Translations under genes and position numbers: made by a program
The notes under the pieces: generated by a model
Databases searched by the model: none
What the model was told of the DNA's origin: nothing
The model's input: only the letters and a program-made list of their open reading frames with translations
Assembly: GCA_902587165.1 (NCBI GenBank)
Contig: CACIKF010000001.1
Location: 437,501-501,500 of the forward strand
Direction: 5' to 3'
DNA from: Puniceicoccaceae bacterium
Lineage (GTDB): Bacteria > Verrucomicrobiota > Verrucomicrobiia > Opitutales > Coraliomargaritaceae
Length of the DNA: 64,000 nt
Shown: positions 49,868 through 58,798 of the stretch, piece after piece
How the letters are laid out: every line of letters starts with the position of its first letter
How positions within the stretch are numbered: the first letter of the stretch is position 1

Positions 49868-50371
49868 TTACGAATTAGGCTCTAATTCATCTAGGGCAGC
49901 GAGTATGTCCGTTGCCTGCTTTGAGGTTGCTGCCATGAGGTCTCGCCAGACGAGGATCCCGTCTCTGAATAGGTAGGCTTGGCGGCTCCAACGGCTTTTG
50001 CTGAAAGCATCTGCAATCTTGCCATCAGTATCGGCGAGTAGGGTAAAGGGGAGCGTATACTTATCTCTAAATTGAGCCTGTGTTATGACAGTATCTGAGG
50101 AGACGCCAAAGATCCTTAAGTCGCGCGATTGGAGTTCATCCCAGCCATCGCGTAGGCTGCAAGCTTGCTTGACGCAGCCCGGCGTCATGGCTTTTGGGTA
50201 AAAGAAGACTAGAGTGGTGCCTGCTGATAGTGCTTCGCCTAAATCGATTGTAATGCCCTCGTCAGTGAGCACCTTAAGTTGTGGGGCAGGACTGCCTAAA
50301 TCGAGTGAATTGGCCAGCAAGAAGGATGTGATAAATGAGAAGACCATAACTAATGCGAATAACTTTTTCAT
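49868..50371 (-). CDS. Exported peroxiredoxin, BCP/PrxQ-like
   Basis: 167 residues from the ATG at 50371, which gives a signal peptide (KKLFALVMVFSFITSFLLA); the open frame upstream to 50542 is not protein-like. The peroxidatic and resolving cysteines lie in TPGCVKQACSL (C-x4-C, as in BCP). The fold continues with FGVSSDTV and YTLPFTLLADTDGKIADAF. Predicted periplasmic thiol peroxidase reducing H2O2 or lipid peroxides. Confidence 0.88.
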   Translation of the reverse strand: MKKLFALVMVFSFITSFLLANSLDLGSPAPQLKVLTDEGITIDLGEALSAGTTLVFFYPKAMTPGCVKQACSLRDGWDELQSRDLRIFGVSSDTVITQAQFRDKYTLPFTLLADTDGKIADAFSKSRWSRQAYLFRDGILVWRDLMAATSKQATDILAALDELEPNS

Positions 50372-50579
50372 AATGCTACATCGTCCTGTCTGGCTTTGGC
50401 TTACATTATACTTTCTTTGATGAGCTAGAAAGTGTCGGTATCTGCAATGCGTATAATCTTTTGGGCCTTGTGTATAATAATATTGGCGAACAAGTTCATG
50501 GGCAAGATTAAGAGCATCATTGTTGCTCGAATCGAATAGCATTGACGCATTTAATGCGGATTAAACACACTATTATAGT

Positions 50580-51356
50580 ATGTTTAGCGGATCCTCCCAT
50601 TTATCCATCTTGCTTGTAAGCCTTATTGGTTTGGTCGGCTGTGTGCCAAGTGGGGTAGAGGTCGTCAGTGAAACAGATGAGAAGCAGTACCAGCTAGGGC
50701 AAGACTTCAAGAATCAAGGGCGGATGGAGGAGGCACTTGGTGCTTTTGAACGCGTGATCGATGCGCGCAGGGATGCTCCAGAGTCACACTTAGAAGCGGG
50801 CTATATATATTTACGCACGCTTAAAGATCCGATCAATGCGATCTATCATTTCAACCGCTACCTTAGACTGCAGCCGCATTCTTCTCAGGCGACGCAGGTA
50901 GGTCAACTGATCGAGACGGCGCAGAAGGAGTTTGCCCGTCAGTTGCCCGCGGAGCCGTATGAGGGCAGCTTAGACCGGATAGATCTGATGGATTTGGTCC
51001 AAACTTTGAAGCAAGAAAATGGGAGCCTGAAGCGTGAGCTGATGACCGCAAGCTCTCGAGTTCAGCAACTTGAAAACGTCCTGGGCCAAGCTCGCCGATC
51101 GACTCAAGCACAAGCCTATGCTCAGGTTGGGCAAGCCGCGCAGGTCCGCCCGTCCCTACCTACAACGCAGCAAGCCGCACCGACACCTACTAATGCGCCG
51201 CGCGCTTACACGATCAGGGCAGGTGATACACTGAGCGCGATCAGTAAGCGATTTTACGGCACGCCCACGCGCTGGATCGATATTTATCAGGCCAATCGTG
51301 ATCGACTGTCGAGCGAAAGCGCCATACGTGTCGGGCAGGAAATTCGTATTCCGTAA
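50580..51356 (+). CDS. Lipoprotein with TPR-like and LysM domains
   Basis: 258 residues. A lipobox-like LVGC after a hydrophobic segment (about residues 8-21) suggests a lipoprotein. A TPR-like stretch (YQLGQDFKNQGRMEEALGAF; AGYIYL) is followed by a coiled region and a C-terminal LysM domain (YTIRAGDTLSAISKRFYG, then IRVGQEIRIP), which binds peptidoglycan. Possibly an outer-membrane protein anchored to the wall. Divergent from the peroxiredoxin gene. Confidence 0.85.
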   Translation: MFSGSSHLSILLVSLIGLVGCVPSGVEVVSETDEKQYQLGQDFKNQGRMEEALGAFERVIDARRDAPESHLEAGYIYLRTLKDPINAIYHFNRYLRLQPHSSQATQVGQLIETAQKEFARQLPAEPYEGSLDRIDLMDLVQTLKQENGSLKRELMTASSRVQQLENVLGQARRSTQAQAYAQVGQAAQVRPSLPTTQQAAPTPTNAPRAYTIRAGDTLSAISKRFYGTPTRWIDIYQANRDRLSSESAIRVGQEIRIP

Positions 51357-51483
51357 ATGGAAATCGCTTCGTCCGCGCACTGCCCTTTAAGCAAGCAGCC
51401 CTCTTATTCATATTTACTCCACTCTCCAGGCTAGCCTGAACTTCGTTTGACCTCGCTCTAAGCCCGCTTAGCTTATTACGACA

Positions 51484-52632
51484 ATGGAACTGCGCTATTT
51501 TGATCACAATGCAACGACGCCTCTATGCGAAGCGGCTAAAGCGGCGTGGATTTCGGCCTCGGAGGCACACTGGTACAATCCATCAAGCCCCTATCGTAGC
51601 GCCGCTGCAGTCAAAGTGCGTTATGAAGCGGCGCGTGAGTCGCTAGCGCGACACTTCGGCGTTTCTCCGGAACGGGTGATCTTTACTTCGGGAGCGACCG
51701 AGTCCAATAACGCTGTGATCCGGCATTGGGCTCGTTCCTTGCCGAGTGACGCTCGCGTCGGTATCAATCCGACGGAGCACCCCAGTGTCATCGAAGCAGT
51801 CAAGGCGCTATTCGGCTCGCGTGTGATCTGGTTGCCACTTTCCAAGAGCGGGCTCGTTGATATGGATACCTTGTTTGGTCACATCGAGTCGGGCACACTG
51901 GCTGCAGTCTCTGTGATGGCAGCTAATAACGAGACAGGAGTCATCCAGCCCTGGCAGGCCATTGCAGATCTCTGTGTAGAGGCACAAATTCCTTACCACT
52001 GCGACGCGGCACAATGGGTCGGTAAGCTTCCAGTTGAAGGTTTGAGTGCCTGTACCTACGTCACAGCCTGCGCCCATAAATTTGGAGGTCCAAAAGGCGT
52101 TGGATTCATGCTTTTGCCGGAAGGATCAGTTGACTTTCGTTTATTAGATGGGGGAGAGCAAGAGGTGGCACACCGAGCGGGCACCGAAGATGTGGCTGGT
52201 GTACTCGCCATGAGTGCTGCTCTTGAGCACTCTAATCCAGGCAAGGTCGAGGCCCGCGACGTATTTATCGAACAAATTGTTCAGGCAATTCCAGGAACCG
52301 CATTGATCGGAGCTGATACAGACCGGCTATGGAATACTGTATCAATGAGTATGCCGCGCCACCAAAGTGTGCGCTGGATACGCGCTTTAGAAAAGGCGGG
52401 CTTCCTTCTTTCGTCTGGTTCCGCGTGTTCAACAGGAAAGACAGGTGTTTCAGAAGTGTTACTAGCTATGGGGATCGATCCCGCGGTCGCCGGACGGGTT
52501 TTGCGAATTAGTGCAGGCGTAGAAACGACTGCCGAGGATTGGCAGGCGCTGTCGGATGCGCTCTTAGTCACTTACAAATTGCTTAACGAAGAAGCCAACT
52601 CGATGAAAAGTCAGGTGGTCTCGATTGACTGA
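51484..52632 (+). CDS. Cysteine desulfurase (NifS/IscS family)
   Basis: PLP enzyme that releases sulfur from cysteine for Fe-S clusters and thio-modified tRNA. 382 residues: FDHNATTPL start, TSGATESNNAVI, PLP lysine K199 in ACAHKFGGPKG, and the persulfide cysteine C315 in LSSGSACSTGK. The short Cys loop (GSACSTG) is the group I pattern. Sulfur supply for the mnm5s2U-modifying enzymes encoded elsewhere in the window is possible. recF follows 18 bp downstream. Confidence 0.93.
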   Translation: MELRYFDHNATTPLCEAAKAAWISASEAHWYNPSSPYRSAAAVKVRYEAARESLARHFGVSPERVIFTSGATESNNAVIRHWARSLPSDARVGINPTEHPSVIEAVKALFGSRVIWLPLSKSGLVDMDTLFGHIESGTLAAVSVMAANNETGVIQPWQAIADLCVEAQIPYHCDAAQWVGKLPVEGLSACTYVTACAHKFGGPKGVGFMLLPEGSVDFRLLDGGEQEVAHRAGTEDVAGVLAMSAALEHSNPGKVEARDVFIEQIVQAIPGTALIGADTDRLWNTVSMSMPRHQSVRWIRALEKAGFLLSSGSACSTGKTGVSEVLLAMGIDPAVAGRVLRISAGVETTAEDWQALSDALLVTYKLLNEEANSMKSQVVSID

Positions 52633-52650
52633 TCGAAGATTTACAAGAGG

Positions 52651-53715
52651 ATGCGTTTTTTAAGTTTACGCCTGCAGAATTTTCGTAACATCGAGTTTGC
52701 GGAATTGCCTCTAGGGAGTGCACGTAACTTCCTCTTGGGTGCGAATGGGCAAGGGAAGTCTAATTTATTGGAAGCACTTGGGCTGGCGACTGCGCTTCGG
52801 TCTTTTCGTACGCAAACGCTAGCGGCACTCCCTCGCAAAGGGGTAAAGGAATACAAGTTGGCTTACGAGCTTGAGCATGACACTCAGGGATCGACTACTC
52901 TGGAGATCCACTCTAGCCCTGGCGGCCGAAATGTCTGGGTTGATGGTGAGAAGGTGACACGCTTAGTCGATTTTATAGGCCGCTTTCCTTCAGTGACGCT
53001 TTGTTCGAGTGACTTGATGTTACTTCGTGGCAACCCCAGCGAACGCCGGCGTTTTATGGATTTGACGCTCTCGGTTGTTAATCGTGATTACTATACCGCC
53101 TTACGTGATTTTCACCGTGGGATTGTCGAGCGAAACCGCCTTTTGAAAAATAGTGGCAGCGCAGCCGAATTCTCAGCTTTTGAGGCGGAGATCGCAAGGC
53201 ACGCCATTCAGATAGCTAGCTACCGCGAGGTGGGGATGAATACCTTAAGCGAGGTTTTGTGCCGCACTTACGACCGTATCGCAGAAGCGGACGAGGGCCC
53301 GCAGTTCATTTTTCGCCCCAATGTAGATTGTCATGATACGGAAGCTTACTGCCGTCTTATGCATGATAGCCGCAAGCGCGATCAAATGATTGGCGCTACG
53401 CAGCGTGGACCTCACCGCGACGATTTCGATTTCTCGCTCCAAATTGGTAGCGCTCGAGAGTATGCCTCGGACGGACAACAGCGAGGTCTCTGTGTGGCTC
53501 TGCGAATTGCACAAGCCAGTTTTTACCGACAACAGCTCGATCTCGTGCCTGTGTTGCTGGCGGACGATGTGCTCGGCGAGCTCGATCCGATTCGCCGTCA
53601 AGGCTTCTGGCGCGCCTGCCCCGAGGATCTTCAGGTTGTAGCCACGGGGACAGAGTTGCCAGCAGAGCCGGAGAAGTGGTCGGTTTGTGAAGTGCTGAAT
53701 GGCCTGATTGGATAG
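52651..53715 (+). CDS. recF: DNA replication/repair protein RecF
   Basis: SMC-like ATPase that loads RecA at gaps with RecOR. 354 residues: LRLQNFRNIEFAELPL start, Walker A LLGANGQGKSNLLEA, signature SDGQQRGLCVALRIAQ and Walker B VPVLLADDVLGELDPIR. It is not next to dnaA/dnaN here but follows a cysteine desulfurase gene. Normal length. Confidence 0.95.
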   Translation: MRFLSLRLQNFRNIEFAELPLGSARNFLLGANGQGKSNLLEALGLATALRSFRTQTLAALPRKGVKEYKLAYELEHDTQGSTTLEIHSSPGGRNVWVDGEKVTRLVDFIGRFPSVTLCSSDLMLLRGNPSERRRFMDLTLSVVNRDYYTALRDFHRGIVERNRLLKNSGSAAEFSAFEAEIARHAIQIASYREVGMNTLSEVLCRTYDRIAEADEGPQFIFRPNVDCHDTEAYCRLMHDSRKRDQMIGATQRGPHRDDFDFSLQIGSAREYASDGQQRGLCVALRIAQASFYRQQLDLVPVLLADDVLGELDPIRRQGFWRACPEDLQVVATGTELPAEPEKWSVCEVLNGLIG

Positions 53716-53816
53716 GCGATCCAGTGCGAAGCTAATTGCTTAAAATCCGTGTCGCCTCTTAACTCTTTTTCAGGAAGTCGCGTCTTCTCAATGCCCTATT
53801 TCGAGGTCGTATTAAC

Positions 53817-54314
53817 TTAGATCTTCAGCTCCTCAGTGATTGCTAATTGCCCTAATGGATCGCAGTTAGCTCGTAATCCAATGAATCCCTCCTTATACTG
53901 GTCGTAATATGGCCAGAGTAGCGTACGGTCTGTCTCGGGTATCGGCAGTTTGTCGATTGCGGCACGTTCGAAAAACTTGAAATGCCCCTCATCGATCGCA
54001 ATAGGCAGATCATTGACCACCTTTTTGCATTCAAATAAAAACATCAACCAGTGCCCCGCACCCTCGTAGCTCTTCTCTGAGATGTAGCCAAAGCAATGAA
54101 GGTCTCCATCGTCGAGCCTGAGCCCAATTTCTTCCTCAGTCTCGCGGCGGGCGCACTCGTAGGGAGATTCGCCAGCAGGCATGTCGAGTTTGCCACCGAT
54201 CGGGCTCCAGCAGCCGCGATTAGGTGCTTTCTTGCGTTTGATTAGTAGCTGTTGCCCATGCGCATTGTGTGTAAAAATGAGCGCACTAATCTTAAATGGG
54301 AGCCTTGTATCCAC
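53817..54314 (-). CDS. Nudix hydrolase
   Basis: 165 residues starting at GTG (54314). The Nudix box is complete: GGKLDMPAGESPYECARR followed by ETEEEIGL. LIKRKKAPNRGCWSPIGG precedes it, as in MutT-like and ADP-ribose-type enzymes. The substrate is unknown; C-terminal residues are hydrophilic. Divergent from the pilus-like operon, with a 239-bp gap that contains a palindrome. Confidence 0.9.
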   Translation of the reverse strand: MDTRLPFKISALIFTHNAHGQQLLIKRKKAPNRGCWSPIGGKLDMPAGESPYECARRETEEEIGLRLDDGDLHCFGYISEKSYEGAGHWLMFLFECKKVVNDLPIAIDEGHFKFFERAAIDKLPIPETDRTLLWPYYDQYKEGFIGLRANCDPLGQLAITEELKI

Positions 54315-54428
54315 TCTATAAAAACTCGTTGAAAAGATAATTTCTGCAAGCGAATTTCTTTGATATTACAGAGTTAACCAAACTGTCCCACATCTTTGGA
54401 AGCCCATAATCCTAGCCCAAGACATGTA

Positions 54429-54444
54429 TCTAGCTTGAGCTAGA
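54429..54444. promoter_or_regulatory. Dyad symmetry element upstream of the pilus-like operon
   Basis: TCTAGCT-TG-AGCTAGA forms a perfect 7-bp inverted repeat, 109 bp before the first gene of the operon and inside the 239-bp divergent gap. It is operator-like. No clear -10/-35 pair could be assigned. Confidence 0.35.
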
Positions 54445-54553
54445 CTTGAAGTAGGATTTCTCTCAAAAAGGGGTTGCTTTGCACTCAGCTCGTAGATACC
54501 TATTTACTTTTGCATCCTGCCCGGGGCAATGATTCAGTTTACTCCCCATTTAC

Positions 54554-55141
54554 ATGAATAAATACTTACTCTCTATTCTAATTTTCCTAGCCGCAACATT
54601 CATGCTGCCCGCGGAGGAGGACATCCGCGTCGATCGTGTTGACTTTAACTCTCTGCGCGATGATTGGATCCAGATGGAAATTGAGCTTTCTTGTGAGGGT
54701 AATTCTGCAGAGGAAGCACGCGACAAGGACTACGTTGAAAAGATTAAAGTTAAGGCCTACTTGGGATACACGCGTGACGCTTCGGCTCGCTCATTTGACT
54801 ATTACACGAGTGAAATCGAAATCCTAATCATGGAAAAAGGAGACGATAATAATGTCTACTTTTACCTTCCGGGTCTAATCGTCGAGCGCGACCAGCTAAA
54901 AACAGACCCTGATTTTTATTATGTAGAAGTGTCGGTAAATGATAACGCACAGAAGCCGCAAAAAGCGGCCATGAGCAGCAATATTCCGAATCTGGAGATT
55001 CTTAATTCTTTTATTTCCAAAGCGGAGTCAGAGGGTATGGATAACGAGCATGTGCTTATGCCTTATTATCTCGTCTCTGGAATTGATCTTGGGCGTGTTA
55101 GTCAATTGCCTGCTGTTCTTCGTCGAGATGTGCGCAATTAA
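54554..55141 (+). CDS. Amuc_1102-family pilus-like protein
   Basis: 195 residues: signal peptide (NKYLLSILIFLAATFMLPA), then a beta-rich domain (VDRVDFNSLRDDWIQMEIELSC; VKAYLGYTRDA; VYFYLPGLIVERDQL). Position as first gene of a five-gene set and general features match Akkermansia Amuc_1102. I recognise it mainly by context. Likely a periplasmic component of the secretin-based machine encoded downstream. Confidence 0.75.
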   Translation: MNKYLLSILIFLAATFMLPAEEDIRVDRVDFNSLRDDWIQMEIELSCEGNSAEEARDKDYVEKIKVKAYLGYTRDASARSFDYYTSEIEILIMEKGDDNNVYFYLPGLIVERDQLKTDPDFYYVEVSVNDNAQKPQKAAMSSNIPNLEILNSFISKAESEGMDNEHVLMPYYLVSGIDLGRVSQLPAVLRRDVRN

Positions 55142-55193
55142 TCGCAAATCCACATGCTACTAAATTGATTCGCTACCTTTGGAAAATTATTAC

Positions 55194-56861
55194 ATGAGCA
55201 GCTCCAAGCAACTTATCATCAACTGCGGCGCAAGCCGAATCACCGCCGCGGTTGTTTCCTCCAGTGGAGGCGTACTCCAAATCGAGAAATTAGTAACAGA
55301 GATTCTAAATTACGACTACCTCAACGACGATGCTTGGTTAGGTGCAGTAGGCGTCGCTCTGCACACGCTACACCATCAGCACAAGTTTTCGGGTAATGCT
55401 TCTTTTGTTATTCCAGGCAATCAAGTGCTGACTAAGACTATCCGCATTCCGCACGTCGAGGAGAGCAAGCGGGCGCAGATTATTGCATTTGAAGCACAAC
55501 AGAATATTCCTTACCCCCTTCACGAAGTTGTCTGGGATAGCCAAGTAGTTGGGGATGATGGCGTTGAGACTGAAGTGCTCTTTATTGCATGTAAGTCGAA
55601 TACAATTGAGGATTTCTGCGGAGAAGTTGCCCGCGCAGGTTTTTCAGTCGATACGGTCAACGCCGCCACTGTACTTGACTATAATGCGATCCAGTATGCA
55701 TATCCTACCTTGGACGAAGATGTCTTACTCATTAACATTGGTGCACGCTCTACAAATTTACTTTTCAAGAATCCTGACGGCTTCTTCGTTCGAAATATCC
55801 AACTCGGTGGAAACTCACTTACCCAGAATATTGCGGACAGCATCGGCAAGCCTTTCGCTAAGGCAGATGAGCTGAAGCATAAATTTTTTAGCGATGATCT
55901 CGACTACTCTGATGATGACTCTGGGGCAAAGCTATTAACTTCTTGCTCTGAGTCATTCATGCGCCGCATGGGGCAGGAGATTACTCGTTCGATTGTCAAT
56001 TACCGCCGTCAAAAGGGAGGCGCAGCGCCTAAGCGCATTCTCCTCAACGGGCGTGGGGCATTACTCGACGGCCTCACCGAGCAACTATCTACTTCGCAAA
56101 AAGTTGATGTTGATTTTTTTGATCCGCTGCAAAATGTCACTCTTTGCGGCGAGCTCGACTCAGATTCTATCTCACTTCGGCTAGAGATCAGTGAGATCAT
56201 TGGTGCCGCCGCTCAGCACATGGTTGCGGACAGCGCCGGCGTAAATCTATTGCCCGACGAAGTTCAACGTGAAATGGAGTTTGGTTCGAAGAAGCCCTAC
56301 CTCATTATAGCTGGGATTTGTTTGGCGCTCTCTCCTTGGCCAGTGTTTGTAGGACACAAACAATTAGGCAGTGCTTACGAAAAAGCAGCTCAAGCTACCC
56401 AAGTTCAAGTCGCCCCCTTGCAGTCTCGCCTATCGCAAATTCTTGATAACACGAATGAGGCCGTAAAAATTAGTGAGTCGATCCGCCGTGTCGAAGGTCT
56501 TGTTAATTCAAAGACCAACTGGATACAGTTCTTCGCAGAACTGCAAGCTAGCCTGACAAAGGCCGAAGATGTCTGGCTCGACTCGCTCGAAGTGCAGCGC
56601 GAACATGCCAGTGAGGGTGAGGCTTCTTACGAGGTTGTCATCGAAGGGCAAATGCTTGTCCGCGAAACTGCAGATGATACTTCTGGCATTGATCAAGAGG
56701 TCATCTCTCGCCGGATTAAGAGCCTGCAGTCTAGTTTTGAAGATTCTAAATTCATCGTATCTTCCAAGCCACCTAATATCAATTGGAGCGATCTACGTAA
56801 TGGGCTCAACGTGTTAACTTTTACTATTAACTTGGTCGTAGATACCGCAAAACCACTTTAG
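55194..56861 (+). CDS. Amuc_1101-family PilM-like ATPase fused to PilN-like segment
   Basis: 555 residues from the ATG at 55194 (a TTG at 55179 is in frame). The N-terminal half is an actin-like FtsA/PilM fold: LIINCGASRITAAVVSSSGG, AFEAQQNIPYPLHEVVWDSQ, LLINIGARSTNLLF and RILLNGRGALLDGL. After about residue 366 a single membrane helix (PYLIIAGICLALSPWPVFVG) leads into a coiled coil and an alpha/beta domain, like PilN. So PilM and PilN functions seem fused in one chain. It is followed by the next gene after 5 bp. Confidence 0.85.
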   Translation: MSSSKQLIINCGASRITAAVVSSSGGVLQIEKLVTEILNYDYLNDDAWLGAVGVALHTLHHQHKFSGNASFVIPGNQVLTKTIRIPHVEESKRAQIIAFEAQQNIPYPLHEVVWDSQVVGDDGVETEVLFIACKSNTIEDFCGEVARAGFSVDTVNAATVLDYNAIQYAYPTLDEDVLLINIGARSTNLLFKNPDGFFVRNIQLGGNSLTQNIADSIGKPFAKADELKHKFFSDDLDYSDDDSGAKLLTSCSESFMRRMGQEITRSIVNYRRQKGGAAPKRILLNGRGALLDGLTEQLSTSQKVDVDFFDPLQNVTLCGELDSDSISLRLEISEIIGAAAQHMVADSAGVNLLPDEVQREMEFGSKKPYLIIAGICLALSPWPVFVGHKQLGSAYEKAAQATQVQVAPLQSRLSQILDNTNEAVKISESIRRVEGLVNSKTNWIQFFAELQASLTKAEDVWLDSLEVQREHASEGEASYEVVIEGQMLVRETADDTSGIDQEVISRRIKSLQSSFEDSKFIVSSKPPNINWSDLRNGLNVLTFTINLVVDTAKPL

Positions 56862-56866
56862 ACTCA

Positions 56867-57835
56867 ATGGGCTTTATTAAGAAAAATCTCATTTTCACGA
56901 TCATTATGGCCGTTTGCATCTTGGCTTTTGCTGCGGGGGCGTATTTTGCTTTCGCAGAGTCAGGTAAAATTGATCAAAAAAAACAAAAAATCACTTCAGC
57001 TGAATCTCAGTTAAAAAGTATGCGCTCTGCCGATCCTGCGCCCACCCCAGAAAATGTAGAAGCTTCCGCCGAAAACGTGGCCGAGCTGAAAGCAGGGCTA
57101 AAGAAAATTCGCGAAGACTTGGAACGTGGCGCTCGCGTCACGACATCGACTGATGGCATCGGGGTCATGGCGGGAATCCAGCAGTTCATCTCCAATTATC
57201 AGCGCAAAGCCGCTACGCTTACCGACAAAGACGGCGAGCCTTTTGAGATCATCGTTCCAGACGACTTCGCATTTGGCTTTGAGCAGTATCTCGATGAAGC
57301 GACGATGCTCGACGACGATGAGTTGATCCCCGTGCTTGATAAGCAACGCCAAATCCTGAGCTATTTGCTCAATAAGCTGTATGAAGCCGAACCAGAGAGT
57401 ATCGTTTCAGTCGAACGTGAGTTTCTAGAGCAAAAAGCCGAAGGCTCTAGTAGCGCAAAAGGCTTTGCTATACACCCCGCGATTACTGCAAAGGTTCCGG
57501 GTGCCATCAACACTCTCGCCTTCCGCTTGGCCTTTACAGGCTACACCGACTCGCTCCGACGACTGCTTAACGATCTTGCTAAATTCGAGCTTCCTATCGT
57601 TGTGCGTAGTATTGAAGTCGATCGGCCCTCAGGTATGAGTACGACTGCAAAAGTACCTGCCAACAATGATCTGGATGCTTTTTTTGGAGTCTTTGACGGT
57701 GGCTCTAATCCGGAATTAGAAGCTCCCGAAGAAGCACAGAAGCCTGTCATTTCAGAAAACATTTCCACATTTACTGTCGTCCTCGAATTTATCGAGATCG
57801 CCCTTCCGGCTCAATCTGCGGTAGACAAGGTTTAA
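56867..57835 (+). CDS. Amuc_1100-family pilus-like protein
   Basis: 322 residues, close to the 317 of Akkermansia Amuc_1100. One N-terminal membrane helix (IFTIIMAVCILAFAAGAYFAF) is followed by a coiled coil (KIDQKKQKITSAESQLKSM; NVAELKAGLKKIREDLERG) and a C-terminal ferredoxin-like domain (FRLAFTGYTDSLRRLLNDLA). This layout is PilO/PilN-like. Amuc_1100 itself is known as a TLR2-interacting surface protein. Whether that property extends to this environmental homologue is unknown. Confidence 0.85.
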   Translation: MGFIKKNLIFTIIMAVCILAFAAGAYFAFAESGKIDQKKQKITSAESQLKSMRSADPAPTPENVEASAENVAELKAGLKKIREDLERGARVTTSTDGIGVMAGIQQFISNYQRKAATLTDKDGEPFEIIVPDDFAFGFEQYLDEATMLDDDELIPVLDKQRQILSYLLNKLYEAEPESIVSVEREFLEQKAEGSSSAKGFAIHPAITAKVPGAINTLAFRLAFTGYTDSLRRLLNDLAKFELPIVVRSIEVDRPSGMSTTAKVPANNDLDAFFGVFDGGSNPELEAPEEAQKPVISENISTFTVVLEFIEIALPAQSAVDKV

Positions 57836-57841
57836 TTTTGA

Positions 57842-58738
57842 ATGAACAAGATTTACGATAAACTCTTACTTGCCATCGCCGTAATCGTTCTAGCGGGTGG
57901 GGTTTTTCTCTACATACAAATGTCGAGTGTCGCCCCTTCTCTTAACTCACCGGTAGACGTACAGACAGCTGACAAACCTTACCTCCCTGAAACAGTGTCC
58001 TCACAAACTCCTAGCGATGTAAATTGGCCAGAAGCGCCTGAACAATCTACTGGTTGGCGATATGATGTATTTACACCTCCCAAGATTTTCATTGATGAAA
58101 ATGGACAGTTCTCTGAGGAAGGCTGGGAGCCACCTGTGCCGCCCCCCCCTTTTGGTATTTATTTAGCTAGGATTGAGCGTAAGCCCTACCGCATTCAAAT
58201 CGAAGGCTCTATACAAGAAGACCTTACAGACGTTTCTAAGGTGCGCCTTATTATGAAAGACGAGGAAGCTCAAAAAACAGTTTTCGTAAGGCCTGGTGAA
58301 GAAAATTCCGATGCAGAATTTAAGCTTCTTAGCTACGATATCGAACGCCTTCGCGACGAAAATAACATGCCATCATCGGTCGCTAGAGCTACCATTCTCG
58401 ACCAGCGCTCAGGAGAAGAGGTCGTACTCATCGCTGGAGAGCGCCGTTACGACTCTGGTTTCACTGTTGTTCTTCGATCCGACGAAGATGCTAGTTTCAA
58501 TATCGAATTGACGGATGCACCTTCTGAGTTCGAAGGACCTATGGGAAGTTACACTCTACTGGAAATTAGCCTTGAAGAATCATCAATAAAAGTTATCAAG
58601 CATGCTGTTGATGCAGAAGAAGGAGAAACGCAGACTTTAAAGGCTCGTGCGGGGGATCCTGCTTTAACTCTCCCAATTACAAACCCAGAAACAAACGCTC
58701 TCGAAGGGCCTGAGAATACTTTCGACTCTATGTTCTAA
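57842..58738 (+). CDS. Amuc_1099-family pilus-like system protein
   Basis: 298 residues: an N-terminal hydrophobic segment (LLLAIAVIVLAGGVFLYIQM), a Pro-rich linker and beta-rich repeats. WRYDVFTPPKIFIDENGQF, YRIQIEGSI and VRPGE segments suggest a PilP/GspC-like periplasmic domain that would contact the secretin. It starts 6 bp after the Amuc_1100-like gene and lies 60 bp before the secretin gene. Assignment rests on order and architecture. Confidence 0.78.
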   Translation: MNKIYDKLLLAIAVIVLAGGVFLYIQMSSVAPSLNSPVDVQTADKPYLPETVSSQTPSDVNWPEAPEQSTGWRYDVFTPPKIFIDENGQFSEEGWEPPVPPPPFGIYLARIERKPYRIQIEGSIQEDLTDVSKVRLIMKDEEAQKTVFVRPGEENSDAEFKLLSYDIERLRDENNMPSSVARATILDQRSGEEVVLIAGERRYDSGFTVVLRSDEDASFNIELTDAPSEFEGPMGSYTLLEISLEESSIKVIKHAVDAEEGETQTLKARAGDPALTLPITNPETNALEGPENTFDSMF

Positions 58739-58798
58739 TTACCACCTCCAAAAATTCACAAATAGACTTTATCACACAATTAATTGTCATCTAAAATT

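Noticed and set aside
50372-50542. N-terminal extension of the peroxiredoxin
   Set aside because: The sequence is not protein-like and would hide an evident signal peptide that begins at 50371.
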